A stretch of DNA of 64,000 nucleotides. It comes from JAJPIG01 sp035504735. GTDB lineage: Bacteria; Desulfobacterota; Binatia; Binatales; Binataceae. The stretch spans positions 1 to 64,000 of the forward strand of contig DATJRJ010000256.1 in assembly GCA_035504735.1 (NCBI GenBank), written 5' to 3'. Positions 1 to 10,594 of this stretch are shown one piece after another; positions within the stretch are counted from its first letter, which is position 1, and the number at the start of each line of letters is the position of its first letter. The position numbers were made by a program, and so were the translations under genes. Under the pieces are notes generated by a model, which was given only the letters and a program-made list of their open reading frames with translations, was not told the DNA's origin and searched no databases.

Positions 1-1599
1 CTGGATGGCTACCTCGAACATTTGCCGCGGAATAACCTCGCGCATCTTTTCGCACAGCGAGCGGCCGCGTTCGTACGCCTTGTCACGGTGCACGATTATC
101 GAAAGCGCGTCCACAATGTCGCCGTTGATGCGTACGTCCAATTTAACCAGAGGACCGGCGCGAAAGTCCAGAAAGTCGTAGTCAAGCGACGCATAGCCGC
201 GGCTTACCGACTTCAGGCGGTCATAAAAATCGAACACGACCTCAGCCAGCGGCAGCTCGTAGTGCAGGATGACGCGATTTAGGCCGACATATTTGAGATC
301 GCGCTGGGTGCCGCGGCGTTCCTCACACAGCGTCATGATGGCGCCGACGTACTCGTCCGGCACATAAATCGAGGCCATGATGAAGGGCTCTTCGATCGTC
401 GTAATTACCGATTCATCGGGAAGACGTGAGGGATTATCGACCGTCGAGGTCTCTCCGGCGGCGTTGATGACCCGGTAAGCGACGGTCGGCGCAGTGACCA
501 CCAGGTTGAGCCCGAACTCGCGCTCCAACCGTTCCTGCGCGATTTCCATGTGCAGCAGGCCTAGAAAGCCGGCGCGAAAACCAAAGCCCAGTGCCTGGGA
601 GGTTTCCGGCTCAAAGACCAGGCTCGCATCGTTAAGCCTGAGCTTTTCGATCGCGTCGCGCAGCGCGCCGTACTGGTTGGCCTCCGAAGGATAGAGACCC
701 GCGAAGACCATCGGCTTGAGCTCCTTGAAGCCCGCCAGCGCCTGCGCGGCCGGATGCTCAGCATCGGTCAGGGTATCGCCGACCCGCATATCGGCGACCG
801 TCCTCACGCCGGCAACGATATAACCGACCTCGCCCGGGCCCAGCGATTCGACCGCCTGATCATGGGGCGTGAAATGGCCGAGCCGCATCACTTCGCCGTC
901 CTTGCCGGTCGCCATCAGCCGGACCTTCATGCCACTGCGGAACTCGCCGTCAAAGACCCGCGCCAGGCCGATCACGCCTTCGTAGGGGTCGTACCAGCTA
1001 TCGAAAATCAGAGCCCGCGGCGCGACTGCCGGCTCTACGCGCGGCGGCGGCATCCGGGTCACGATCGCCTCAAGCACCTCATCGATTCCGATCCCTTCCT
1101 TGGCGCTGGTCAGGATGGCGTTGCTGGCATCGAGTCCGATCAGCTCCTCGATCTGACGGCGGGTGCGCTCGACATCGGCGCCCGGCAAATCGATCTTATT
1201 GATAACCGGCACAATTTCGAGGCCATGGTCGAGCGCCAGGTAGACATTGGCGAGAGTCTGAGCTTCGACTCCCTGGCTCGCGTCGACCACCAGGAGGGCG
1301 CCTTCGCAGGCCGCTAAACTGCGCGAGACCTCGTAGGCGAAATCGACGTGGCCGGGAGTATCGATAAGATTCAGGATGTAGGTTTTGCCGTCGTCAGCCG
1401 TGTAGTTGATTCGTACCGAGCGTGCCTTGATGGTAATGCCGCGTTCGCGCTCGAGCTCCATCGAATCCAGGAACTGCTCTTTCAGCTCGCGTTTACTGAG
1501 CGCGCCGGTGCGCTCCAAAAGTCGATCGGCAAGCGTGGACTTGCCGTGATCGATATGAGCGATAATCGAGAAGTTGCGAATCAACCGGGGGTCGGTCAT
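1..1599 (-). CDS. lepA: Elongation factor 4 (LepA), 3' end cut by window edge
   Basis: Membrane-associated translational GTPase that acts on stalled or mis-translocated ribosomes. The 533 residues visible begin MTDPRLIRNF. The G1 loop AHIDHGKST lies at residues 14-22, the switch II motif DTPGH at 80-84 and NKID at 134-137, all intact. The reading frame is still open at base 1 in the conserved IPRQMFEVAIQ segment, so only roughly the last 65 residues of the usual ~600 are missing. It starts 12 bases after the epimerase gene and is probably the last gene of that minus-strand run. The LepA call rests on the overall order and C-terminal sequence; EF-G would be longer. Confidence 0.97.
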   Translation of the reverse strand, partial: MTDPRLIRNFSIIAHIDHGKSTLADRLLERTGALSKRELKEQFLDSMELERERGITIKARSVRINYTADDGKTYILNLIDTPGHVDFAYEVSRSLAACEGALLVVDASQGVEAQTLANVYLALDHGLEIVPVINKIDLPGADVERTRRQIEELIGLDASNAILTSAKEGIGIDEVLEAIVTRMPPPRVEPAVAPRALIFDSWYDPYEGVIGLARVFDGEFRSGMKVRLMATGKDGEVMRLGHFTPHDQAVESLGPGEVGYIVAGVRTVADMRVGDTLTDAEHPAAQALAGFKELKPMVFAGLYPSEANQYGALRDAIEKLRLNDASLVFEPETSQALGFGFRAGFLGLLHMEIAQERLEREFGLNLVVTAPTVAYRVINAAGETSTVDNPSRLPDESVITTIEEPFIMASIYVPDEYVGAIMTLCEERRGTQRDLKYVGLNRVILHYELPLAEVVFDFYDRLKSVSRGYASLDYDFLDFRAGPLVKLDVRINGDIVDALSIIVHRDKAYERGRSLCEKMREVIPRQMFEVAIQ

Positions 1600-1611
1600 G
1601 CCAGAACCGCT

Positions 1612-2547
1612 TCAACTGCCGGCCGCGGCGCGCTCTTTAAAGAATGCGAAGGTTGCACGCAGGCCTTCAGAGAGAGGGACCTCAGGGTGCCAGCGCAGAT
1701 GCTCGGCGGCGCGCCCCGGCGAGATTACCGAGCGGCGCTGCTCGCCCGCACGGCGCGGCGCATGCACGGCTTGGCGATCGACACCGGCGGCCGCCGCCAG
1801 TTCCTGGTACAGCCGGTTGACGCTGGTTTCGATTCCGGTCCCGATATTGAACTCGCCGCTGGTTTTGCAATGCAGCGCCGCCAAATTCGCGCGCACTATA
1901 TCGCCGACAAAAAGATAGTCGCGGGTCTGCTCGCCGTCGCCGAAGATCGTGACCTGCTGCCCGGCCAGCAATCGCCCGCAAAAGATCGCCACCACTCCCG
2001 CCTCGCCATGTGGATCCTGGCGCGGTCCATAGACGTTGGCGTAGCGCAATGCTAGGTACTCCAGGCCGTACTCGGCACGATAGAAAAACAGATACTTTTC
2101 GGTGGCGAGCTTAGCCACACCGTAAGGACTCACCGGCCGCACCGGATGGTCCTCGGTGCAGGGAAAAACCTCCTGCTCGCCGTAGATCGCTCCGCCGGTC
2201 GAGGAGAAGACCACGCGGCGCAAGCCGCTGCGCCGGCCGGCCTCGATCAGGTTCAGAAACCCGACCAGATTGACCGACGCGTCGAACGCCGGTTCAGCGA
2301 CCGAGCGCCGCACGTCCATCTGCGCCGCAAAATGATAGATCGCCTCAGGCCGCTCGCGGCCGACGATGTCGTTGATCGCGCCGGCGTCGCGCAGATCGGC
2401 GTTGAAGAATCGCGCTGCCGGATTGACCTGCTCGCGCCGGCCGGCCGACAGATTGTCGAGTACCGCGAGGTCGTGCCCCTCGCGCACCAGCGCGTCGACC
2501 GTATGTGAACCGATAAAGCCTGCCCCGCCCGTCACCAGGATACGCAT
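1612..2547 (-). CDS. NAD-dependent epimerase/dehydratase, UDP-glucose 4-epimerase type
   Basis: Extended short-chain dehydrogenase of 311 residues, probably interconverting UDP-glucose and UDP-galactose or the matching uronic acids. The N-terminal NAD-binding motif GGAGFIG is at residues 7-13, the catalytic Ser/Thr region at about 115-117, and the YxxxK pair is Y142/K146 in PYGVAK. The length fits the short bacterial GalE-like group. It lies 10 bases downstream of UDP-glucose 6-dehydrogenase, so a UDP-glucuronate epimerase is equally possible. Both would supply nucleotide sugars to the neighbouring glycosyltransferase. The exact substrate cannot be read from the sequence. Confidence 0.88.
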   Translation of the reverse strand: MRILVTGGAGFIGSHTVDALVREGHDLAVLDNLSAGRREQVNPAARFFNADLRDAGAINDIVGRERPEAIYHFAAQMDVRRSVAEPAFDASVNLVGFLNLIEAGRRSGLRRVVFSSTGGAIYGEQEVFPCTEDHPVRPVSPYGVAKLATEKYLFFYRAEYGLEYLALRYANVYGPRQDPHGEAGVVAIFCGRLLAGQQVTIFGDGEQTRDYLFVGDIVRANLAALHCKTSGEFNIGTGIETSVNRLYQELAAAAGVDRQAVHAPRRAGEQRRSVISPGRAAEHLRWHPEVPLSEGLRATFAFFKERAAAGS

Positions 2548-2557
2548 CGAATTTTTC

Positions 2558-3865
<1,308 letters not shown>

Positions 3866-3886
3866 CCGGGTAAATCCTTTATCAGA

Positions 3887-4825
3887 CTAGAATTCTTCCT
3901 TGATCACGTAGATCGGTTTGTGTTGCGCCTCGTGGTAGGTTCGCGTCAGCATCTCGCCCAACAGTCCGAGACTGACGAACTGCACGCCAACCACCAGCAG
4001 CAAAACCGCCAGCAGCAGGGCCGGGCGCGCGGCCAGTGGATGGCCGAGGATCGTTTTCTCGAATACCAGCACGCCGGTCCATAGCGCGCCGAGCATCGCC
4101 AGCACGATCCCGATCGTACCGAAAACCTGGATCGGACGCGTCGAATAGCCGGACAGGAAGCGCACCGTGATCAGGTCGAGGCAGGTGCGCAAGATACGGC
4201 CTGCGCCATATTTCGAATGCCCCCACCGGCGCGGCCGAAACCCGACCTCAACCTCAGCGATCTGCGCGCCGAGTTCAGCCGCGATCGCCGGTACGAAGCG
4301 ATGCATCTCGCCGTACAGCATCAATTGGCGCGCCAGCGCCCCGCGATAGGCTTTGAGCGTGCAGCCGTAGTCGTGCAGCTCGACGCCGGTAAAGCGCGAG
4401 ATGAGCCGATTGGCGATAATCGACGGCCAGCGCCTCAACAATCGCGAATCCTGCCAACGCGCGATGCGCCAGCCGCTGACCAGGTCATAGCCTTCCTCGA
4501 GCTTCGCCAGCAGGCGCGGTATATCGGCTGGATCGTTCTCGCCGTCGCCGTCGACCGCAACCACGCAGTCGCCCGTCGCGTGCTGAAGGCCGCAGGCCAG
4601 CGCCGCAGTTTGTCCGGAATTGCGCGCCAGTCGGATGACGCGGACGTGGGTATCGGCGGCTTTCAGCCGGCGCAGTTCCTCGATACTCCCATCGGTGCTG
4701 CCGTCATCGACGAACAGCAACTCGTAGGAACGACCAAGGGGGCCAAGCACCGCCTCGAGTTCGCGCTGCAGCGGTGCCAGGTTGTCCCGCTCGTTGTAGA
4801 GCGGAATCACTACTGAGAGATCCAT
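3887..4825 (-). CDS. Family 2 glycosyltransferase, DPM1/ArnC-like, membrane-anchored
   Basis: Transfers a sugar from a nucleotide donor, most likely to polyprenyl phosphate at the inner face of the cytoplasmic membrane. The GT-A domain carries VVIPLYNE at about residues 5-12, FVDDGSTDG at 38-46 and VDGDGENDP near residue 94. Two hydrophobic helices follow at about 225-250 and 265-290, the usual layout of GtrB/ArnC-type polyprenyl-phosphate glycosyltransferases. It overlaps the PfkB gene by 16 bases. The product could be the lipid-linked donor used by GT-C enzymes such as those at 22.6-28.3 kb; that link is inference. Confidence 0.9.
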   Translation of the reverse strand: MDLSVVIPLYNERDNLAPLQRELEAVLGPLGRSYELLFVDDGSTDGSIEELRRLKAADTHVRVIRLARNSGQTAALACGLQHATGDCVVAVDGDGENDPADIPRLLAKLEEGYDLVSGWRIARWQDSRLLRRWPSIIANRLISRFTGVELHDYGCTLKAYRGALARQLMLYGEMHRFVPAIAAELGAQIAEVEVGFRPRRWGHSKYGAGRILRTCLDLITVRFLSGYSTRPIQVFGTIGIVLAMLGALWTGVLVFEKTILGHPLAARPALLLAVLLLVVGVQFVSLGLLGEMLTRTYHEAQHKPIYVIKEEF

Positions 4826-5733
4826 CGAGTATGATGCGAATCGGTCAGCTCGATAAAGGCGCGATAGCGCGCATCGATCTCTTCCCAGCTCAGGTCGGCC
4901 AGCCGATCGAGCGAAAAACGCTCAACCACAAACGAGCCCATCACACTGCCGTAAACCACCGCGGTGCGCAGCACCGATTCGGTAATTTTGCCGCTGCGCG
5001 CGATATAGCCCATGAAACCGCCGGCGAAAGTATCACCAGCGCCGGTCGGATCGATCACTTCTTCGAGCGGGTAGGCCGGCACCGCGAACATCGAGTCCGG
5101 GCTGAACTGCAACACGCCGTACTCGCCGCGTTTAACCAGCACGGTATTGGGTCCCATCTTGAGGATCGCGCGGCCCGCCTTGACCAGGTTGTGCTCCTGC
5201 GCGAGCAGCCGCGCTTCCTGGTCGTTGAGCGTCAGGATATCGACCCGCGCCAGCATCTTGAGCAGAGCGGCGCGTTCGGTATCGATCCAGTAATCCATGG
5301 TGTCGGCGGCGACCACCTTGGGATTCTTCATCTGCGACAACACGCGCTGCTGCAGTTGCGGCGAGATGTTGGCCAGAAACAGGAAGTCGGCGCGGCACTG
5401 ATCGGGCAGCAGGTCGGGCATGAAATCGGCAAAAACGTTGAGCGCCAGATGCACCGTGTCGCGCTGGTTCATGTCTTCATGATAACGGCCGTGCCAGCGG
5501 AAGGTCTCGCCGTCGCGCTGCACCAGCCCGCGGATGTCGACGCCGCGCTCGGCGAAGAATTTCAAATGCTCGTCCCGGAAGTCCTTACCGACCACCGCGA
5601 CCATGCTGACCGGTGAGAAAAACCGCGCCGCCACCGAAAAGTAGCTCGCCGATCCGCCCAGCGCCTGGTCCACCCGTCCGCCTTGAGTCTCGACCGTGTC
5701 GTAACCGATACTGCCGACTACCACGATGCTCAT
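4810..5733 (-). CDS. PfkB-family carbohydrate/nucleoside kinase
   Basis: ATP-dependent kinase of the ribokinase fold, 307 residues. The signature DPTGAGDTFAGG is at about residues 228-239, with the catalytic base Asp234, and the substrate-side GGSASYFSVAA motif is near residues 27-36. It lies directly downstream of mtnP (28-base gap) and overlaps the following glycosyltransferase by 16 bases. The mtnP neighbour suggests a purine nucleoside or a ribose derivative of methylthioadenosine breakdown as substrate, but the family is too broad to name one. I see no truncation. Confidence 0.9.
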   Translation of the reverse strand: MSIVVVGSIGYDTVETQGGRVDQALGGSASYFSVAARFFSPVSMVAVVGKDFRDEHLKFFAERGVDIRGLVQRDGETFRWHGRYHEDMNQRDTVHLALNVFADFMPDLLPDQCRADFLFLANISPQLQQRVLSQMKNPKVVAADTMDYWIDTERAALLKMLARVDILTLNDQEARLLAQEHNLVKAGRAILKMGPNTVLVKRGEYGVLQFSPDSMFAVPAYPLEEVIDPTGAGDTFAGGFMGYIARSGKITESVLRTAVVYGSVMGSFVVERFSLDRLADLSWEEIDARYRAFIELTDSHHTRWISQ

Positions 5734-5761
5734 CCTGACGTCCTCCCTCCTTGCGCGCGTT

Positions 5762-6634
5762 TCAGCGGCGCCTGAGATACTTGCCGGCGATCAGATCGAG
5801 ATCGGCGGCGGTCTTGGGCGGAATCACCGCCGGGTCGGTGATAATCGCACCCTCCAGCGCCCGCGGACATCGACATTCGCGGCCGAGCCCGGACAGCTTG
5901 CCGGCCAGGCTCACGATCGCATTCTGCGCCATCTCGACGTTGAGCTTCATGACGCGCAAAATCTCCGCGATGTCGACCGCGGCGACACTCTGATGCCAGC
6001 AATCGTAGTCGGTCACCAGCACCAGGGTTGCGAAGCAGATCTCGGCCTCGCGCGCCAAGCGCGCCTCCTGCATCGCCGTCATGCTGATAACGTCGACGCC
6101 CCAGGTGCGGAACAGATTCGACTCAGCGCGGCTCGAGAACTGCGGCCCCTCGATGCAAAGGTAAGTGCCGCCTTGTTTGACTTTGGCGCCAGTGGTTCGC
6201 GTGGCGGTGACTAATGCGTGGCTTAGCGGCTCGCACACCGGATCGGCCAGCGAGACGTGCGCGACGATGCCGTTGCCGAAAAAGCTCGACGGGCGCCGAA
6301 AGGTGCGGTCGATAAACTGATCGGGCACCACTAGGTCGCCCGGCGCCAAGTCCTCGCGCATGCTGCCGGCTGAGCTAATTGAAACCAGATATTCTGCGCC
6401 GAGTTGCTTGAGCCCGAAAATATTCGCTCGGTAGTTGATTTCGCTCGGCAGCAGGCGATGGCCGCGACCGTGACGGGCGAGGAAGATCACCTCGACGTCG
6501 CCGAGCCGGCCCCGAAAATAGGGATCGGAGGGCCGGCCGAACGGCGTGTCGAGCTCGATCTGCTCGACGCCCTCGAGCCCTTTCATCTGGTAGAAGCCGC
6601 TCCCGCCGATTACGCCCAGTCTCTTTGTCGCCAT
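5762..6634 (-). CDS. mtnP: S-methyl-5'-thioadenosine phosphorylase
   Basis: Phosphorolyses methylthioadenosine to adenine and methylthioribose-1-phosphate in the methionine-salvage/polyamine by-product pathway. The 290-residue protein starts with IGGSGFY at residues 9-15, followed by the phosphate-site LARHGRGH and the SISSAGSM segment typical of the MTAP branch. Further motifs are EGPQFSSRAES and the SMTAMQEA stretch around residue 190. The usual family length is 270-300. It lies between rlmN and the PfkB kinase in a minus-strand run. Some MTAP-branch enzymes prefer inosine or guanosine, so specificity is a family-level call. Confidence 0.93.
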   Translation of the reverse strand: MATKRLGVIGGSGFYQMKGLEGVEQIELDTPFGRPSDPYFRGRLGDVEVIFLARHGRGHRLLPSEINYRANIFGLKQLGAEYLVSISSAGSMREDLAPGDLVVPDQFIDRTFRRPSSFFGNGIVAHVSLADPVCEPLSHALVTATRTTGAKVKQGGTYLCIEGPQFSSRAESNLFRTWGVDVISMTAMQEARLAREAEICFATLVLVTDYDCWHQSVAAVDIAEILRVMKLNVEMAQNAIVSLAGKLSGLGRECRCPRALEGAIITDPAVIPPKTAADLDLIAGKYLRRR

Positions 6635-6660
6635 CTAAAATCTCTTCCGCGCACGCCGCA

Positions 6661-7791
6661 CTATGAAACCTCCACCGGCGATCCCTTATCGAGCCGGGAA
6701 ACCCGTCTTCTCTCAAGGCCCGCGCGTTCGGCATAAAGCTGTCCGCACGCGGCGGCAATATCGCGGCCACGGCTTTCGCGCAGGGTTGCGGTCAAGTTAC
6801 CTTGCCGCACAACCTCAAGAAAGTCCTCAACTCGGGGGCGCGGGCTGGGACGAAATTGCGACCCAGCAAACGGGTTGAAGAATAGCAGATTTACCTTGGC
6901 CCGCAGCGAGCGCATCAACTTGACCAGGCGCTGCGCGTCATCATCCGAATCGTTGATACCGTCCAGCATCACATACTCGAAGGTGATGCGGTTGCGGCGC
7001 GCGATCGGCAGGCGCCGGCAGGTCTCGATCAGCTCGGCGAGCGGGAAACGCCGATTGACCGGCACGATCCGACCGCGCGTTTCATCGGTCGTGGCGTGGA
7101 GCGAAACTGCGAGGTTCACTTGAAATTCCGCCAGCAACCGCTCCATTCCAGGAATCAGGCCGACGGTCGAGACCGTGATGCGCCGCGGCGAGATGCCCAG
7201 GCCCCACGGCGCAGTCATGATGCGCAGCGTGCGCGCGAGCTGCGGGTAGTTCGCCAGCGGCTCGCCCATGCCCATAAAGACGAAATTCGTCAGCTTCTCA
7301 TCTGGCGCAAGCTCGCCGCGCGCCGCGATCACCTGTCCGGCCATCTCGGCCGCCATCAGGTTGCGGTGGAGCCCCATGCGAGCGGTGGCGCAGAACTCGC
7401 AACCCATCGCGCATCCGACTTGGCTCGACAGGCAGAGCGTGAGGCGCCTTCGGGCCGGAATGAGCACGCTCTCGATCGCCTCGCCGTCGGCCAGCGCGAC
7501 CAGCAGCTTGCGGGTGCCGTCGATGGAACGGGCGGCGCTCGCGCGCGGTGTCGCGAGCGAGAATTGCGCAGCGAGGCGCCGGCGCAGTGCGGCCGGCACG
7601 TCACCCATCGTGTCGAAGGATTCGGCCGCCCGCGTCCAGAGCCATGCCATTATCTGACGGGCTCTAAATTTGCGCTCGCCGGCGGCGGTCACGATTTCTT
7701 CAAGCTCCTCGAGCAACAGGTCGCGAAGCTCGCGCCGCTCGGCGTCAGCGCGGTGCGGCATCGGATTTTCGGCGCTTGAAGTCACAGGCAT
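6661..7791 (-). CDS. rlmN: 23S rRNA (A2503-C2)/tRNA (A37-C2) methyltransferase
   Basis: Radical-SAM enzyme that methylates C2 of A2503 in 23S rRNA and of A37 in some tRNAs. The 4Fe-4S binding cysteines are C127, C131 and C134 in CAMGCEFC, and FVFMGMGEPLANY follows. The C-terminal AACGQL carries the second, methyl-carrying cysteine that RlmN needs (Cfr/RlmN dual-cysteine mechanism). The 376-residue length is normal. An internal Met at residue 11 is an alternative start. It is the first gene of the run that continues into mtnP and the sugar-nucleotide genes. Confidence 0.96.
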   Translation of the reverse strand: MPVTSSAENPMPHRADAERRELRDLLLEELEEIVTAAGERKFRARQIMAWLWTRAAESFDTMGDVPAALRRRLAAQFSLATPRASAARSIDGTRKLLVALADGEAIESVLIPARRRLTLCLSSQVGCAMGCEFCATARMGLHRNLMAAEMAGQVIAARGELAPDEKLTNFVFMGMGEPLANYPQLARTLRIMTAPWGLGISPRRITVSTVGLIPGMERLLAEFQVNLAVSLHATTDETRGRIVPVNRRFPLAELIETCRRLPIARRNRITFEYVMLDGINDSDDDAQRLVKLMRSLRAKVNLLFFNPFAGSQFRPSPRPRVEDFLEVVRQGNLTATLRESRGRDIAAACGQLYAERAGLERRRVSRLDKGSPVEVS

Positions 7792-7839
7792 TCATTGTAA
7801 TCGAAAATCGAGGGCTGCGAACGAGCCGCCCCCGGCTCT

Positions 7840-8097
7840 TTACAGGTAAGTCAGCAGTTCGTAGGCGAAGTAGATGAACAGGCAGAGGAGAACGAATTCA
7901 TCGAGCAACAGGACGCAATGCCTGATCAACCCCTCGGGCAGCAGGCGCTGCACCACGAAACCGACCAGCCAGAACATCACCACGGCCACGATGACCGCAC
8001 TGGTGTGATGGATCAGCAGTTTGATTGCGGTGAGATTGATCCAATCGCTGACTTCGTGCGCCTCGAACAGAGCGTCGATGAACGCCAGCGCGTACAC
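7840..8097 (-). CDS. Small membrane protein of unknown function
   Basis: I do not recognise this 85-residue protein. It has an amphipathic first third and two strongly hydrophobic segments, at about residues 33-52 (HTSAVIVAVVMFWLVGFVV) and 62-84 near the C terminus, with no charged residue inside them. It begins 6 bases after the ndk stop codon and so is probably translated from the TCA-block transcript. It is the last gene of that run, before a 48-base gap to rlmN. An inner-membrane location is inferred from composition only. Confidence 0.7.
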   Translation of the reverse strand: MYALAFIDALFEAHEVSDWINLTAIKLLIHHTSAVIVAVVMFWLVGFVVQRLLPEGLIRHCVLLLDEFVLLCLFIYFAYELLTYL

Positions 8098-8103
8098 TTA
8101 GCT

Positions 8104-8523
8104 TCAGAGGATTTCCCGCCCGCTGAAAAAGAAGGGAATTTCGTGGGCCGCAGTCTCCGGCGCGTCTGAGCCATGCACCGCGTTCTGCTCGACATCGATT
8201 CCGAATTGCTTGCGAATCGTTCCCACCGCCGCTTTGGCCGGATCGGTCGCCCCCATCAGGTCCCGCCAGCGCGCGATCGCGCCCTCCCCTTCCAGCACCG
8301 CTATCACCACCGGTCCCGACGACATATAGGCGCAGAGCGAGGCGTAGAACGGCCGTGCCCGATGGACCTCGTAGAATGACTCGGCCTGCGGCGTCGCCAG
8401 CCGTATCATCCTGAGTCCGCGTATCGCGAGACCTGCGGCCTGAATCTGCTTCAGGATATCGCCGACGAAGCCGCGTCGGACCGCGTCGGGCTTGATGATC
8501 GCGAGGGTTCTTTCGATAGCCAT
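8104..8523 (-). CDS. ndk: Nucleoside-diphosphate kinase
   Basis: Equilibrates nucleoside di- and triphosphates by a phosphohistidine intermediate. The 139 residues start MAIERTLAIIKPDAV, and the active site NAVHGSDAPETA places the phosphorylated His at residue 117. The length is normal. It follows sucD with no gap (stop and start adjacent at 8523/8524), a common arrangement that lets succinyl-CoA synthetase-derived GTP or ATP be shared. No unusual features. Confidence 0.98.
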   Translation of the reverse strand: MAIERTLAIIKPDAVRRGFVGDILKQIQAAGLAIRGLRMIRLATPQAESFYEVHRARPFYASLCAYMSSGPVVIAVLEGEGAIARWRDLMGATDPAKAAVGTIRKQFGIDVEQNAVHGSDAPETAAHEIPFFFSGREIL

Positions 8524-9402
8524 CTACGCCGCCTTGCCGAGCACGCGTTTCATCGTCACGCCCATCTCGGCCGGGCTTATCGCAACCGTAATTCCCGCCG
8601 CCGTGAGAGCCGCGATTTTGTCGGCCGCGCCACCGTGCCCACCGGCGATAATCGCGCCGGCATGGCCCATCCGGCGCCCCTTGGGCGCGGTCTGGCCGGC
8701 GATAAATGCGACTACCGGCTTTTTAAAGTTCTGCTTGATGTATTCGCCGGCCTCTTCCTCGGCCGTGCCGCCGATCTCGCCGATCAATATGACCCCGTGG
8801 GTATCCGGATCGCGGTTGAAAAGCTCGAGCACCTCGATATGGCTGGTGCCGACGATCGGATCGCCGCCGATTCCGACGCAGGTCGATTGCCCGATACCGA
8901 GTTGAGTGAGCTGATGAACCGCCTCGTAGGTGAGCGTCCCCGAACGCGAGACCACGCCGACATGGCCGGGCTTGTGGATGTACCCCGGCATGATTCCGAT
9001 CTTGCATTGTCCGGGCGTGATTACGCCGGGGCAGTTGGGTCCGATTAGCCGGCTATGGCTGCCGCGCAGATAATGCTTGACGCGCACCATGTCGAGTACC
9101 GGAACGCCTTCGGTAATACAGATTACTAGTTCGATTCCGGCTGCGATCGCCTCGAGTATCGCGTCGGCGGCAAACGGCGGCGGCACGTAGATCACCGTCG
9201 CATTGCAGCCGGTGGCGCGCCGCGCCGCCTCGACCGTATCGAAAATCGGGATACCCTCGAAGTCGGTACCGCCCTTGCCGGGGACCACCCCGGCTACCAT
9301 CTGCGTGCCATACTCGCGGCCGGCGCGGGTATGGAACTGGCCGGTGGCGCCGGTGATGCCCTGCGTCAGCACCCGGGTGTTCTTGTCGACCAGGATACTC
9401 AT
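8524..9402 (-). CDS. sucD: Succinyl-CoA synthetase, alpha subunit
   Basis: CoA- and phosphohistidine-bearing subunit of succinyl-CoA synthetase, the substrate-level phosphorylation step of the TCA cycle. The 292 residues include the CoA-binding Rossmann start with TQGITGATGQFHT at about residues 13-25, and the C-terminal GHAGAIIAGG with the phosphorylated histidine. Its ATG overlaps the sucC stop by 4 bases, which indicates translational coupling and equal subunit amounts. Normal length, intact. Confidence 0.98.
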   Translation of the reverse strand: MSILVDKNTRVLTQGITGATGQFHTRAGREYGTQMVAGVVPGKGGTDFEGIPIFDTVEAARRATGCNATVIYVPPPFAADAILEAIAAGIELVICITEGVPVLDMVRVKHYLRGSHSRLIGPNCPGVITPGQCKIGIMPGYIHKPGHVGVVSRSGTLTYEAVHQLTQLGIGQSTCVGIGGDPIVGTSHIEVLELFNRDPDTHGVILIGEIGGTAEEEAGEYIKQNFKKPVVAFIAGQTAPKGRRMGHAGAIIAGGHGGAADKIAALTAAGITVAISPAEMGVTMKRVLGKAA

Positions 9403-10577
9403 TGCTTTGCGCCCCGCCCGCCAATCGCCTCGACCACGCGGCCTGCCGCGTCGGCCATGTCGGCTCCTGTAATCACCTTGATGCCCGAGTCCTTCAGGAT
9501 CTGCTTGCCCCGCTCCACGTTGGTGCCTTCCATCCGCACCACCAGCGGCAAACTAAGTTTGACCTGGCGCGCGGCCTCGACCACGCCTTCAGCCAGCACA
9601 TCGCAACGCATGATGCCGCCGAAGATATTGATCAGCACCGCTTTAACGCGCTCGTCGGCCAGCAGTATCCGGAACGCCGCCGCGACCTTCTCCGCGTTGG
9701 CACCGCCGCCGACGTCGAGAAAATTGGCCGGCGCGGCACCGGCCTGCTGCACGATATCCATGGTCGCCATCGCCAGACCCGCGCCGTTCACCATGCAGCC
9801 GATATTGCCATCGAGGTGGACGTAGTTCAGATCGTACTTCGAGGCCTCAATCTCGGCGGGGTCCTCTTCATGAGGATCGCGCAGCTCGCGAATCTCGGGA
9901 TGGCGAAACAGGCCGTTGTCGTCGAACGACATCTTCGCGTCCAGGCAGATTACCTTTCCATCCGCAGTCACTACCAGCGGATTTATTTCGATCAGCGACG
10001 CGTCGGTCGCCAGGAAAGCATTGTAGAGCGCGCCGGCCAGCGCTGCGAATTGATTGACCTGTTTGTCCTTCAGCCCCAGCGCGAAGGCAGCCTTGCGTGC
10101 CTGGAACGCGCACAATCCAATCAACGGATCGATCGGCTCACTGATAACTTTCTCGGGGGTCTTCGCCGCGACTTCTTCGATCTCCATCCCGCCTTCGCTG
10201 CTGACGATAATCGAAACCGCCCCCCCCTTGCGATCGACCACCATTCCGAGATAGAGCTCGCGCGCGATCTGGCTGGCCTCTTCGACATAAACCCGCCGCA
10301 CCACGCGGCCCTGCGGACCAGTCTGATGAGTCACCAGCGGCTGACCTAGAATCTTCGCGGCAAACTGGCGCGCCTCATCCGCGCTCGCCACCAGCTTGAC
10401 GCCGCCTGCTTTGCCGCGGCCGCCGGCATGAATCTGCGCCTTGATAACCGCCTTCGGCTGCCCCAGCGCGGTGAACACCGCCGCAGCTTCGTCAGGCGTC
10501 GACGCGGCGTGTCCCTTGGGAACCGGCACGCCGAAGCGGGCGAGCACCTGCTTGGCCTGAAACTCGTGGATATTCAT
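9399..10577 (-). CDS. sucC: Succinyl-CoA synthetase, beta subunit
   Basis: ATP-grasp subunit that binds the nucleotide and succinate. The 392-residue protein begins MNIHEFQAKQVLARFGVPVP and contains the ATP-grasp glycine-rich loop AGGRGKAGGVKL at about residues 51-62, then EINPLVV and the C-terminal flavodoxin-like domain with NIFGGIMRCD. A purine-rich AGGGA lies just before the ATG. It is followed by sucD with a 4-base overlap and preceded by mdh with a 17-base gap. Nucleotide preference (ADP or GDP) cannot be read reliably. Confidence 0.98.
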   Translation of the reverse strand: MNIHEFQAKQVLARFGVPVPKGHAASTPDEAAAVFTALGQPKAVIKAQIHAGGRGKAGGVKLVASADEARQFAAKILGQPLVTHQTGPQGRVVRRVYVEEASQIARELYLGMVVDRKGGAVSIIVSSEGGMEIEEVAAKTPEKVISEPIDPLIGLCAFQARKAAFALGLKDKQVNQFAALAGALYNAFLATDASLIEINPLVVTADGKVICLDAKMSFDDNGLFRHPEIRELRDPHEEDPAEIEASKYDLNYVHLDGNIGCMVNGAGLAMATMDIVQQAGAAPANFLDVGGGANAEKVAAAFRILLADERVKAVLINIFGGIMRCDVLAEGVVEAARQVKLSLPLVVRMEGTNVERGKQILKDSGIKVITGADMADAAGRVVEAIGGRGAKQ

Positions 10578-10594
10578 CGTGTCCCTGCTTCGCC

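Noticed and set aside
4774..5616. A 280-residue plus-strand open frame
   Set aside because: It lies inside the PfkB kinase gene on the other strand and has no recognisable domain or start signal.
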